Assembly (NCBI RefSeq): GCF_000714815.1
Contig: NZ_JMIH01000014.1
Span: 682,001 to 746,000, forward strand
DNA length: 64,000 nt
Source of the DNA: Anditalea andensis
Lineage (GTDB): Bacteria; Bacteroidota; Bacteroidia; Cytophagales; Cyclobacteriaceae
Reading direction: 5' to 3'
This document shows, piece by piece, positions 56,588 through 64,000 of this stretch. Positions within the stretch are counted from its first letter, which is position 1. Every line of letters starts with the position of its first letter. The notes under the pieces are model-generated. The model saw nothing but the letters and a program-made list of their open reading frames with translations. It was not told where the DNA came from and searched no databases. Made by a program: the position numbers and the translations under genes.

Positions 56588-56674
56588 TTAATTTTTTTTT
56601 GCCGCTTTTAATCCTTTCAATATCCCTATTGAGAAGGCTATAATGGCTGGTAGAGCAATATATTCCCAAGGCAT
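56588..56674 (-). CDS. Predicted 28-residue single-helix membrane peptide
   Basis: Minus-strand ORF in the 111-base gap between a GT2 gene and wzx. The ATG (56674-56672) lies two bases after the GT2 TAA, and the TAA (56590-56588) is 22 bases before the wzx ATG. The peptide begins MPWEYIALPAIIAFSIGI, one hydrophobic helix, and ends in a Lys-rich tail (LKGLKAAKKN). Its position and tight spacing favour a real gene; there is no homology evidence. It may bind or tune a membrane glycosyltransferase, which is speculation. Confidence 0.5.
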   Translation of the reverse strand: MPWEYIALPAIIAFSIGILKGLKAAKKN

Positions 56675-56676
56675 AC

Positions 56677-57876
56677 TTATTTGTTTATCGGTAATTTTGA
56701 ATTAGAGGTATGCGGAGTATGGATAAATGATTTTTTAGCTTTGTTTATGCTCAATAAAGCTATACACATGGTAATAAAAGCCAAGGGTAACCGGACCACA
56801 GCTTTGATTAAATCTTTATTATACAGCCGCTTTGGTAGCGATAGCAAAAGTGCGGCCCCACAGCAAATTAAAGTGACCAGCCAAAATAAGGGGGATGGAC
56901 CAACCGGAAGGGCAAATGAAATGACCACAAACAAACTTAGTACCCCCAAGAGCAAAATCCTGGGAAGCAATAGCGTCTGAATCATTTTGTTGAAAAATTC
57001 TATATTTCCATTCCTGAACAGGAGCACAAATCCTTCTATAAAATATTTTTTCAAAAACTCTATCTGTGCGGCTATCCAGCGAGTCCTTTGATTTAAAAAA
57101 ACACCTGAATCAGCTACTTTCTCATCGTAGACCCATGCGTCTTCGAGGTAAGCGATCTTTATCCCATCTTTGATGATCCTAAAATCAATTTCTTTGTCCT
57201 CCCCCACTGTTTCTCCTATTCCGCTCAGTAATTTTATTAAGTAGTGGTAATCGAAAGCCATACCCGAACCAATCAGAGCAGCAGATAAACCTGATCTCTG
57301 ATGACCTCTGCGAAATAGGTGGTTATTGATCTCTTCATTGCAAGCATCTAATAGTGCAAAGGGAGTATCCTGGTTTTTAGCAGTACGATGTCCCTGGATT
57401 ACTTTGTATCCAGCTTCGAATGCACTGTTTACTTTTTCTAAAAAAGCTGGCCCCATTATATTGTCCGCATCCAATACTACCGCTAGGTCATATGCATCTA
57501 ATGGCAAAGCGGAAAGGGCAGTAGATAATGCCTTTCCCTTAGTACTTTTCTCAAATCTTACCTCTATGACTTTGACATTATGAAGACTGAGGGTTTCTAT
57601 GGTGGACGGCATAAGCTTGTCGGCTATGACACATACATCAAATTCCCCTTCGTACTGATGCAGTTTAGCATCCAGCGCAGACTCAATAATTACTGCATCT
57701 TCTTTATACGCCGGGATTAAGACACATATTCTCCTATGATTTTGGGTAGGAGCATACGGTAGCTTTATCTTGAAAAACCCTGCTATAGCAAAATAAAGCA
57801 GGTAGAGAACGTTCGCCAATAGGTAGATCCCTAAACAATAAAAGATTACATTTAAAATTCCGAAAATCATATTCAT
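56677..57876 (-). CDS. Membrane glycosyltransferase, family 2, processive-like
   Basis: 399 residues: one N-terminal helix pair, then a GT-A domain with ICVLIPAYKEDAVI, VVLDADN (DxD), GEDKEIDFR and the Q-x-x-R-W type motif QRTRW, then C-terminal helices. The D, DxD, ED, QxxRW set is that of hyaluronan/cellulose-synthase-like enzymes, so several additions per binding event are possible. Overlaps the hexapeptide acyltransferase gene by 4 bases. Confidence 0.88.
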   Translation of the reverse strand: MNMIFGILNVIFYCLGIYLLANVLYLLYFAIAGFFKIKLPYAPTQNHRRICVLIPAYKEDAVIIESALDAKLHQYEGEFDVCVIADKLMPSTIETLSLHNVKVIEVRFEKSTKGKALSTALSALPLDAYDLAVVLDADNIMGPAFLEKVNSAFEAGYKVIQGHRTAKNQDTPFALLDACNEEINNHLFRRGHQRSGLSAALIGSGMAFDYHYLIKLLSGIGETVGEDKEIDFRIIKDGIKIAYLEDAWVYDEKVADSGVFLNQRTRWIAAQIEFLKKYFIEGFVLLFRNGNIEFFNKMIQTLLLPRILLLGVLSLFVVISFALPVGPSPLFWLVTLICCGAALLLSLPKRLYNKDLIKAVVRLPLAFITMCIALLSINKAKKSFIHTPHTSNSKLPINK

Positions 57877-58499
57877 GGTTTTAATTTTTTAATGGGAATA
57901 GCCGGTACGCCACCTACCAATGTATATGGAGCTACATCCTTGGTCACTACCGCCCCTGAAGCCACGATGGACCCTTCCCCGATTCTAACTCCTTTAAGTA
58001 TTATGGCCCTGGTAGCTATCCATACATTGTCTTCTATGGTGATAGGTGCTTTGGTCCCGGGAGCATCATGTGCATTGACATCATGAAAATCATCATCTAT
58101 GATAATGGTATACGGCGCTATGTTCACATGGTCTCCTATACTGACACGCGTACTGGCCGATATATGGGCCCCATTGATAAATGTATTTTTGCCAATCTCC
58201 AAAACCCCTGATTTTCCTACAAATATTTTAGTCCTTTCTATTCTGGACCATATTTTAGTATGGTCTCCTATAGTGACTTCCCCTTTGTTTTCGAATAGCA
58301 TATTCCCATTTACAGAAACCAATTTCCCCAAATCCGTACCTTTAAGTTTGTATTTAGCATAGGCCACTTTATATGCACCACCCAGCAGATCCTTAGCCAG
58401 CAGGGTATATAAAGGTGTACCTGCTAATGTGGGGTCTTCTTTCTTTAATAAAGTGATCCTGTCTGCCAAAAGTCTTTTAAATCGATCCATATCGCTCAT
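57873..58499 (-). CDS. Hexapeptide-repeat acyltransferase (WcaF/LbH-like)
   Basis: 208-residue left-handed beta-helix transferase. Imperfect hexapeptide turns run from about residue 70 to 195 (VTIGDHTKIWSRI, VLEIGKNTFINGAHISA, VSIGDHVNIAPYTIIID, ITIEDNVWIATRAIILKGVRIGEGSIVASGAVVTKDV). Catalytic His lies in DDFHDVN. Probably O-acetylates the repeat unit with acetyl-CoA. Overlaps the GT2 gene upstream by 14-23 bases depending on ATG 58490 or 58499. Confidence 0.9.
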   Translation of the reverse strand: MSDMDRFKRLLADRITLLKKEDPTLAGTPLYTLLAKDLLGGAYKVAYAKYKLKGTDLGKLVSVNGNMLFENKGEVTIGDHTKIWSRIERTKIFVGKSGVLEIGKNTFINGAHISASTRVSIGDHVNIAPYTIIIDDDFHDVNAHDAPGTKAPITIEDNVWIATRAIILKGVRIGEGSIVASGAVVTKDVAPYTLVGGVPAIPIKKLKP

Positions 58500-59451
58500 T
58501 TTTCATGTTGTCTATAGGATAACGAGCAGCAGTTTCTGTCCCTACAGGTAAATAATGGTTTTGATTCACCGACTTAGTATTAACATTCCACAAAATCCCC
58601 TTTAGAATGGCCTTAGCATGACTAAAATCACCCTTTACCATATGTTTCATTATATTTTTGGGCAATGCCAACCCAAAGAAAAACAGACTGCTCGCCAACA
58701 AATGCTTCCCCTTATAATTTCTTCTGATGAATACCAATCTGTTTCTGTTCATATAAAATGTCTTCAAAACTGAAGATTTACCTACTGACATAGATTCCTT
58801 ATGATAAATGGTAGAAGTGCCGATATAATGGCTCTCAAAGCCTGCCCTTTTGATCATAAGGGCCCAGTCGTGCTCTTCGTAATATAAAAAATAGAGTTCT
58901 GGCATTAACCCAGCTTTCTCAATTACACTTCGGGAAACCATCATGGCCGCCCCATGTATAAGTCCTGTATTAAAGCATCCATTATGCTGTCCCAGATCCT
59001 TTTCCAGATATCCTATAATTTTACCCCTGCCGGTCCATACATTTATGCCTGTGCAACCGGCATATTGTATGCGCTGGTCAGTCCCGTAAAAGATAATTTT
59101 AGGTGAAGCTATTCCCGTTTTGGGATTATCTTCAAAATGTTCTACTAATGGCTCCAAAAAACCTGGATCCACTTCTGTATCATTGTTTAAAAAAAGTAAA
59201 TACTTACCTCTTGCAGCCTTTATTCCTAGATTATTGCCACCGGAAAAACCCAGGTTTTTATCAGATCTGATCAGGGTGATATGGGGATGTTTATCTGATA
59301 TTATTTGAGGATCTTCGCTTGGAGAAGCATTGTCTATCACTATTATCTCTATAGTAGGATAAGTAATTTTCTGTAACGAAGAAACCATATCACAAGTAAG
59401 CTGAGCCTGATTGTAATTAATGGATATGATAGATACCAGTGGATTATGCAT
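58477..59451 (-). CDS. Glycosyltransferase, family 2 (rhamnosyltransferase-like)
   Basis: Soluble GT-A enzyme of 324 residues: VSIISINYNQAQLTCDMVSSL, IIVIDNASPSEDPQI, NLGFSGGNNLGIKAARGKYLLFLNNDTEV (DxD-like NNDTE) and YYEEHDWALMIKRAG, the catalytic-base region. Pattern matches rhamnosyltransferase-like/WbbL-type GT2s. Starts 8 bases inside wzy. The sugar is inferred only by family. Confidence 0.88.
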   Translation of the reverse strand: MHNPLVSIISINYNQAQLTCDMVSSLQKITYPTIEIIVIDNASPSEDPQIISDKHPHITLIRSDKNLGFSGGNNLGIKAARGKYLLFLNNDTEVDPGFLEPLVEHFEDNPKTGIASPKIIFYGTDQRIQYAGCTGINVWTGRGKIIGYLEKDLGQHNGCFNTGLIHGAAMMVSRSVIEKAGLMPELYFLYYEEHDWALMIKRAGFESHYIGTSTIYHKESMSVGKSSVLKTFYMNRNRLVFIRRNYKGKHLLASSLFFFGLALPKNIMKHMVKGDFSHAKAILKGILWNVNTKSVNQNHYLPVGTETAARYPIDNMKNERYGSI

Positions 59452-60889
59452 GAGAAGGAGAATTTGCTAGTTGCTGATCAAAGTGGGGGCCCAGATAAAC
59501 CAATGCCCAGGATATGTATACGATCATGGCTGAAGGCATGGTATTAATGACCTCATTGCCATAGCTACTGAGAATGATTCCTGATATTCCGGCCACCAGG
59601 GCTATAAGCACTTGCCTCAGTTTTTCATTTCTGATGTTCCATACTATGCCACAGCACTTTCCCGTAATGTATAAGATTATACCAAACCAAAGGATAAATC
59701 CTACAATACCATACATCGCCCAAACTTTTACAAAGTAACTATCCGGAGGAATGTTTGCTAAAAACTTATCCGGATTGTGCTCCATTCCCCAAGTCCCTAT
59801 CACCCCGACCCCTCCTCCAAAGGGTCGGCTGGAAAGATAATCTTTCAGAATATTCTGATTTTTAAACCTTTCCTGTAATGAAGGGTCTTTTGGATCCAGT
59901 GATGTTCTCATTCTGGCTATTTGGGCATTTGATTCGCCCAATGTGGTATATTTTAATATAAACAAGCCACTGATGGCCATTACTGAGCCGAGTATCAGAA
60001 TTTTTGCCTGTTTACTCAAAACCAGATATACAAAACCACCTGCTATCAGTACAAACATCGATCCTCTAGTCCCAGATATTAACATCCCGTATAAAATCAA
60101 CAACCCTGCTGCACCTACCAAAAGGCGCTTCCACCATAAATAAGGACCCAAAGACAATATTAAACAGATTAACCCCACATGTGCTTGAGAAGCTCCAAAC
60201 TGACCTGCATCACTATAAAATGAAAAAACCCGGAGTTTGCCCCATAATACATGCGTTTTACTGGACCCGGCATCAAGCCACAACTGCTCCATACTGTCTA
60301 CACCAAAATATAATTGTTTGGCACCATAGATAGCACCAAGGCATGACAATACTATAATCGCATATATAAACAGCTTTATATCTCTAATTTCTCTCAAAAG
60401 CATAAAAGCCAGCGGCACGGTCAATATCCAATACAAAGCAGTGGACCTCATCTCAAACACCCACCCCATAAAACTTGCACCGGCAGGATTGAGTATTTCC
60501 AAAACTGTAATGACAAACCATACCAGAGAAAGAATGAACAAATCATTTTTCAGAAACCTACGCTGGTATTTTTCAGACCTATGAAAGATTACAGCCAGCC
60601 ACGTCAGCAAAAGTATACCTTCCAATCCCAGTCCAAATGGTACTGAAGGAACATGTTTGCTTAATCCAGCAACAAAAAAGCAAAGTATTATATAGGAGAC
60701 AAATCCGGCTTTTGGCTTATAAAAAACTATGGTAACATAAGCCACTATAAAAGGCAAAGCAATCAAAACCCCCGGTACAATTATACCTACCTGAGCGGTC
60801 AACCAGCCCAGGCCCAATATTATGAGCCCGATTAAAGGAAGTGAATATTTAGCAAAGCTATATGTAGGTTCAAATGCCGAGGATCTCAT
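59444..60889 (-). CDS. O-antigen ligase/polymerase family protein (Wzy-like)
   Basis: 481-residue membrane protein with about 11-12 helices and a long loop containing the RPFGGGVGVIG...DSYFVKVWAMYGIVG segment typical of Wzy/WaaL-type proteins (a conserved histidine and arginine loop lie in this area). In this cluster polymerisation of repeat units is more likely than lipid-A ligation, because Wzx and a chain-length protein are encoded beside it. Gap to the Wzc-like gene only 6 bases. Confidence 0.88.
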   Translation of the reverse strand: MRSSAFEPTYSFAKYSLPLIGLIILGLGWLTAQVGIIVPGVLIALPFIVAYVTIVFYKPKAGFVSYIILCFFVAGLSKHVPSVPFGLGLEGILLLTWLAVIFHRSEKYQRRFLKNDLFILSLVWFVITVLEILNPAGASFMGWVFEMRSTALYWILTVPLAFMLLREIRDIKLFIYAIIVLSCLGAIYGAKQLYFGVDSMEQLWLDAGSSKTHVLWGKLRVFSFYSDAGQFGASQAHVGLICLILSLGPYLWWKRLLVGAAGLLILYGMLISGTRGSMFVLIAGGFVYLVLSKQAKILILGSVMAISGLFILKYTTLGESNAQIARMRTSLDPKDPSLQERFKNQNILKDYLSSRPFGGGVGVIGTWGMEHNPDKFLANIPPDSYFVKVWAMYGIVGFILWFGIILYITGKCCGIVWNIRNEKLRQVLIALVAGISGIILSSYGNEVINTMPSAMIVYISWALVYLGPHFDQQLANSPSHA

Positions 60890-60895
60890 ACTCCC

Positions 60896-63022
60896 TTATC
60901 TACCGTGCGAATAACCCAAATAATCCTCACAATAATGCTCGGAAACACCCGTGACGACGATTTCGACGGGTACATTGGCCACCTTCAGAACGGCATCCAC
61001 AGCCCTCTTGTCAGAAGGTAACCATTCTCTATTAGACCTCACTGTAACCACTATCAGATGTAGGCCGGCCATCATATTGAAAGGGAAAATATTATCGGTT
61101 ATCGGTGGAAATTCTACCAAAACCATCTTACTGCTCTGGCCTCCTACGGGATTTTTTTCAGATTGGCTAAGTCCCATTCCGGCAAAGTGGCTACGTTTAT
61201 AGTAAAACGTATCCAATGATGTAAGCCTTTTGGCCATAGACGCATCTTTTGGATGATAGGAAACAGTTGGAATGTTCAAAGAACCAAATTTCGCCTTTAG
61301 CTTATTGATAACAGTGGTCTTGCCCTCTCCCTTTAAGGGGCTTATAAACCCTATAACAAATGGTCCGTCAAGTGGGCTATCAATAGATTTAAGAATAAGC
61401 TGACTGGCCAGATCCGACAAGGCCTGATCTTCTACTGAAGTGGCTGTCAGGCTATGTCTTTTTGTAATGTTAGGCACGATACCAGCCACCGCTAAACCTG
61501 TTTTTTTGGCAGCCCTTGATGGGTTTTTAATGGTATCATCTATCAATTCCCTCCCCAGTATCACACTGGCTACAGAGATAAATCCCGCTATTGATCCCAA
61601 CAATACCAGAAAAACAATTTTTGAACTTTTCGGTTTGACCGGCAAATAAGGAGGATCTATGATTTTCAGCGGAGCTGTAAGGGCAATGTTCTGCTGGTTT
61701 AACCTACTGGAATTTAGGCTGTTTAGAATGGAAAGATATTCTTTTTCAGCCAGTTCAATTTCTCTTTCTATCTGTTTTAAAGCTGCACCTAAGGGTGCCA
61801 TCCTTTGATATTCGTTTAAAAAATCTTTTTTTCGCTTGTTCATGACCTCAAGTTTGGCAGCACCTTCCTCTACCAAGATCACGTTCTTCACCCATTCGTC
61901 TAATAGCCCTTGACTGGGAATACCTCCTATAGAATGTGTCTGCTCATAATATTCACCTAACTTTTGACGTATGTTACCGGTCGTTTTTTCCAAATCTGCT
62001 TTTAGGTCGATTGATTGGGCAGATGGAGATTTACTTGCATCCGATTTGCCTAACAATTCTATGTCTACCAGCTGGGAAGTAAGCCCTGTGACTCTACTTC
62101 GTAAGTCTAAGAGTTCGTTGCTGCTCAAGGTGGTCATAGATCTGGTGGACAGTTTTTCTTCTATAGCAGATAGGGCAGAAATAGCAGCTACATACAGCAT
62201 CTCTACTTCTGTATAATCTGTATAAAGCGACTCTCGGTGGGATGATATATTCTTGGACTGTTCCTCAAAATTAATTATCTGATTTTGATTGTTGAACGCT
62301 AAAAAACGTTGTTCGGCATCTGCTAATTTCTCATAGGCACTTTTAGCTTCGGATTCATAGTAGTCTACCACAGAATTGGTCTGCCCTTCTCTTAACAATC
62401 TATTTCTTTGTATAAACACCTCAGTCAGCAGCTCAAGCGTATGCCTGCAGATAGCAGGATCTGAGCTTTCATATGCCACTTTTATGACATCACTATCTTT
62501 TATTCTACTTGGATGTATATTAGATAAGGCATTAAAGGAATAAAATGCCTCCTCTGAATTTAGAAGTTTATAGATTTCATTCCTATTATCAGCTTTATAA
62601 TACGACATTACATTTCTGTAGGTAGTATTGACATCATGAGCCTGTAAGAAGACTCGTAATGCTTCCGGTAAAATCTCTCTAAGGTTTTCTAAAGAACTGG
62701 CATTCAAATAGCGTACATCTTCTTTATTTAAAGTTAAATGAGTGGCCAATAGCTGAATAGCTACCTCTTCTTTGGTTTCCCTGGAATCAATTAGGGCGAT
62801 CAAGTTATCAAAAGCAGTGCCTGTAGCATAATAATCCAGTTCGGCATTGCCCGTTATCGAATATCCAGAAGCTATACCCGTATATAGTGTAGTATCGGAT
62901 TCATATATCCTTTTTTGCCCATGGAGCATAAAAAACAGTATAGATGTACCCAATAAAAAAGGTACAGTTATGAGCCATTTCCAATTTAATAACAGCAGAC
63001 GGCGGATTTCTTTTAGTTCCAT
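60896..63022 (-). CDS. Wzc-like polysaccharide co-polymerase with degenerate ATPase domain
   Basis: 708 residues: a Wzz domain anchored by two helices (about 16-33 and 485-505), a long periplasmic coiled coil between, then a cytoplasmic P-loop domain from about 540. Walker A is PLKGEGKTT (Lys568). Walker B, normally hhhDxxP, is VLVEFPP, with Glu for Asp, and the Walker A' Asp-x-Asp-x-Arg motif of BY-kinases is not intact. The tail HYCEDYLGYSHGR has three tyrosines. Controls chain length and export; kinase activity doubtful. Its ATG directly follows the TolC-like stop. Confidence 0.87.
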   Translation of the reverse strand: MELKEIRRLLLLNWKWLITVPFLLGTSILFFMLHGQKRIYESDTTLYTGIASGYSITGNAELDYYATGTAFDNLIALIDSRETKEEVAIQLLATHLTLNKEDVRYLNASSLENLREILPEALRVFLQAHDVNTTYRNVMSYYKADNRNEIYKLLNSEEAFYSFNALSNIHPSRIKDSDVIKVAYESSDPAICRHTLELLTEVFIQRNRLLREGQTNSVVDYYESEAKSAYEKLADAEQRFLAFNNQNQIINFEEQSKNISSHRESLYTDYTEVEMLYVAAISALSAIEEKLSTRSMTTLSSNELLDLRSRVTGLTSQLVDIELLGKSDASKSPSAQSIDLKADLEKTTGNIRQKLGEYYEQTHSIGGIPSQGLLDEWVKNVILVEEGAAKLEVMNKRKKDFLNEYQRMAPLGAALKQIEREIELAEKEYLSILNSLNSSRLNQQNIALTAPLKIIDPPYLPVKPKSSKIVFLVLLGSIAGFISVASVILGRELIDDTIKNPSRAAKKTGLAVAGIVPNITKRHSLTATSVEDQALSDLASQLILKSIDSPLDGPFVIGFISPLKGEGKTTVINKLKAKFGSLNIPTVSYHPKDASMAKRLTSLDTFYYKRSHFAGMGLSQSEKNPVGGQSSKMVLVEFPPITDNIFPFNMMAGLHLIVVTVRSNREWLPSDKRAVDAVLKVANVPVEIVVTGVSEHYCEDYLGYSHGR

Positions 63023-63760
63023 CTATGGATTCATTAATTCTATGATATTCATTCCTACTATTTCTTCTAAAATCCTAACTGCAGTTTCATAATTTGTATA
63101 GCTGGATTCATAATCTATAGCTGCCCTGGTATATGCTTCAGTAACGACACTCATATCGGCCAGGGAAACCTGACCCTCTCGGAAGGACTTTTCAGATAAC
63201 TGTTTGTTAATGCGTGCCGACTCTCTGGCTTCGGTATGAACCTTCAGCGTGCGCCTGGCAAGTACTACGTCCTGATACATGTTTATGATAAATTGGCTGA
63301 TTTCTTCTTCTCTTGATTTCTGAATAAATTCAGCCTGTTTTAACTGAAGCTGTACACGGTTAATGCGGTTGGGGCGACTGATGATCATGTCCAAAGGAAG
63401 GGACAGACGGAAGCCTGCAGAGTATCTAGATGCCAGCCCGGTCCCTATCCCTATCTGAGACCCCTCAGAAATGGACAAAAGGCCCAGATTACCATATAAA
63501 TAATCCCCTGCAAGCGATAAATTTTTATAAATATCTTTTCGCGCTATTTGAAGGTCTTCTCCAATAATATCTCTATCTATACGAAGGGCTTCTACTGAAG
63601 CGCTTCTAGCTAGTGCAGCTTCCGTAAGTCTGGCTATGGCCACATCAGGCTGAAGAAAGAATCTTTCCGTAGCAGACAGGTCTGGTATCTGAGAAGTCTG
63701 ACCATAACTACTTCTAGCAGAGAGTAATATAACAAGTGGAATTAAATACAGGATTTTCAT
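63023..63760 (-). CDS. TolC-like outer-membrane factor, short form
   Basis: 245 residues with signal peptide (ILYLIPLVILLSARSSYG). One TolC-type unit is present: helix DPDVAIARLTEAALARSASVEALRIDRDIIGEDL-like start, barrel strands (GTGLASRYSAGFRLSLPLDM) and long coiled helices (QLQLKQAEFIQKSREEEISQFI, ARINKQLSEKSFREGQVSLADMSVV). TolC proteins usually have two such halves in about 430-490 residues. ATG 63760 is chosen for the signal peptide; an in-frame extension to 63829 is the leader repeat. Probably the polysaccharide exit partner. Confidence 0.82.
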   Translation of the reverse strand: MKILYLIPLVILLSARSSYGQTSQIPDLSATERFFLQPDVAIARLTEAALARSASVEALRIDRDIIGEDLQIARKDIYKNLSLAGDYLYGNLGLLSISEGSQIGIGTGLASRYSAGFRLSLPLDMIISRPNRINRVQLQLKQAEFIQKSREEEISQFIINMYQDVVLARRTLKVHTEARESARINKQLSEKSFREGQVSLADMSVVTEAYTRAAIDYESSYTNYETAVRILEEIVGMNIIELMNP

Positions 63761-63828
63761 CTGTCTATAATTGTTTTTCAATAACCGGAACTTGTCCTGT
63801 GAGGAAGGAAAGAGGATGGAATCTCGCA
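63761..63828 (-). repeat. Dispersed leader repeat, copy B (TolC-like gene leader)
   Basis: Leader from TGCGAG (63828) to the base before ATG 63760, containing GGACAAGTTCCG, TTGAAAAACAATTATA and GACAG. Collinear with copy C before recQ and 28 of 32 identical to copy A at 47277-47308. Conservation runs exactly to the start codon. Confidence 0.65.
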
Positions 63829-63902
63829 TATTGGCCTTCCGAAAATTTTCCGGCCTATGGGGGCATCTGTCGGGGTGAAGACTTTAATCACGCTATAGAT
63901 CA

Positions 63903-64000
63903 TCAGACATTTTCTTTTTGAAATAGAGCAGGTATCGTTTTTAGAATTATATCTATATCCTTTTTGATTGAAAAATTTTCTGCATATTCTATATCCAAGG
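63903..64000 (-). CDS. Exopolysaccharide sugar transferase (C-terminal end only)
   Basis: The minus strand ends the window inside a frame of 31 codons plus a TGA at 63905-63903. It encodes LDIEYAENFSIKKDI followed by DIILKTIPALF, the conserved C-terminus of bacterial sugar transferases (WcaJ/WbaP/ExoY type), which put the first sugar-1-phosphate on undecaprenyl phosphate. The rest of the gene lies beyond the window. This supports the initiating step of the exopolysaccharide cluster. Confidence 0.85.
   Translation of the reverse strand, partial: LDIEYAENFSIKKDIDIILKTIPALFQKENV

Noticed and set aside
63761-63829. N-terminal extension of the TolC-like protein
   Set aside because: The added codons fall in the dispersed leader repeat and would bury the signal peptide.
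1-64000. CRISPR arrays, insertion sequences, prophage or integrase genes
   Set aside because: None seen: no regular spaced repeats and no transposase or integrase motif in any convincing frame.

Overview
The window reads as a chromosomal segment of a free-living Bacteroidota bacterium, most likely order Cytophagales. The evidence is type IX secretion (T9SS) components (PorP/SprF-type protein, C25-family PorU2, PorV2), two very large proteins ending in the gliding-motility-associated type B sorting domain, AT-rich leaders mostly without Shine-Dalgarno sites, a TAnnTTTG-type -7 promoter box before mraZ, and a PadR-PspC pair. Family or genus cannot be settled from this sequence. No transposase, integrase, phage gene, CRISPR array or rRNA was seen; the only RNA gene recognised is tRNA-Leu(CAA).

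Layout. 1-2545: start of the division/cell wall cluster on the minus strand (mraZ, rsmH, ftsL-like, 5' part of ftsI), with a promoter and three MraZ-type repeats before mraZ. 2859-8246: lipid and envelope housekeeping (polyprenyl diphosphate synthase; a PlsB/PlsC-type acyltransferase overlapping gpsA; an M48 CAAX-protease-like enzyme). 8258-18780: surface/T9SS region with a porP/sprF-type gene divergent from a 1808-residue type B cargo, yaaA, a second 891-residue paralogous cargo, and an RlpA-like lipoprotein. 19150-31307: mostly minus-strand housekeeping (flavodoxin-like reductase, pgk, Sua5, TPR lipoprotein, thioesterase, Nudix, an unknown protein, recQ, enoyl-CoA hydratase, comEC, GNAT, phoH). 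31414-34853: SAM hydrolase-like protein, ABM-domain protein, tRNA-Leu, EEP-family protein and two small unknown genes. 34945-41126: porV2-porU2. 41826-46750: PadR regulator, double PspC membrane protein, small lipoprotein, secreted CocE-type hydrolase. 47580-51805: an ECF sigma operon with a single-pass putative anti-sigma protein, two tandem paralogous beta-barrels and a DUF4097-like protein. 51889-64000: minus-strand exopolysaccharide cluster (tail of the initiating sugar transferase, short TolC-like protein, Wzc-like co-polymerase with a degenerate ATPase, Wzy, glycosyltransferases, acyltransferase, Wzx, and a previously unlisted 28-codon membrane peptide).

How it fits together. PorV2/PorU2 probably process or attach T9SS cargo. 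The two type B proteins next to porP/sprF are likely surface adhesins exported by that machinery. The exopolysaccharide cluster holds most parts of a Wzx/Wzy pathway; initiation is only partly in the window and no outer-membrane Wza-type gene is visible. The most unexpected non-coding observation is a degenerate, roughly 70-bp leader repeat placed directly before the start codons of recQ and the TolC-like gene, with related copies before the sigma operon and before its first barrel gene, and a possible fifth before the PspC gene.
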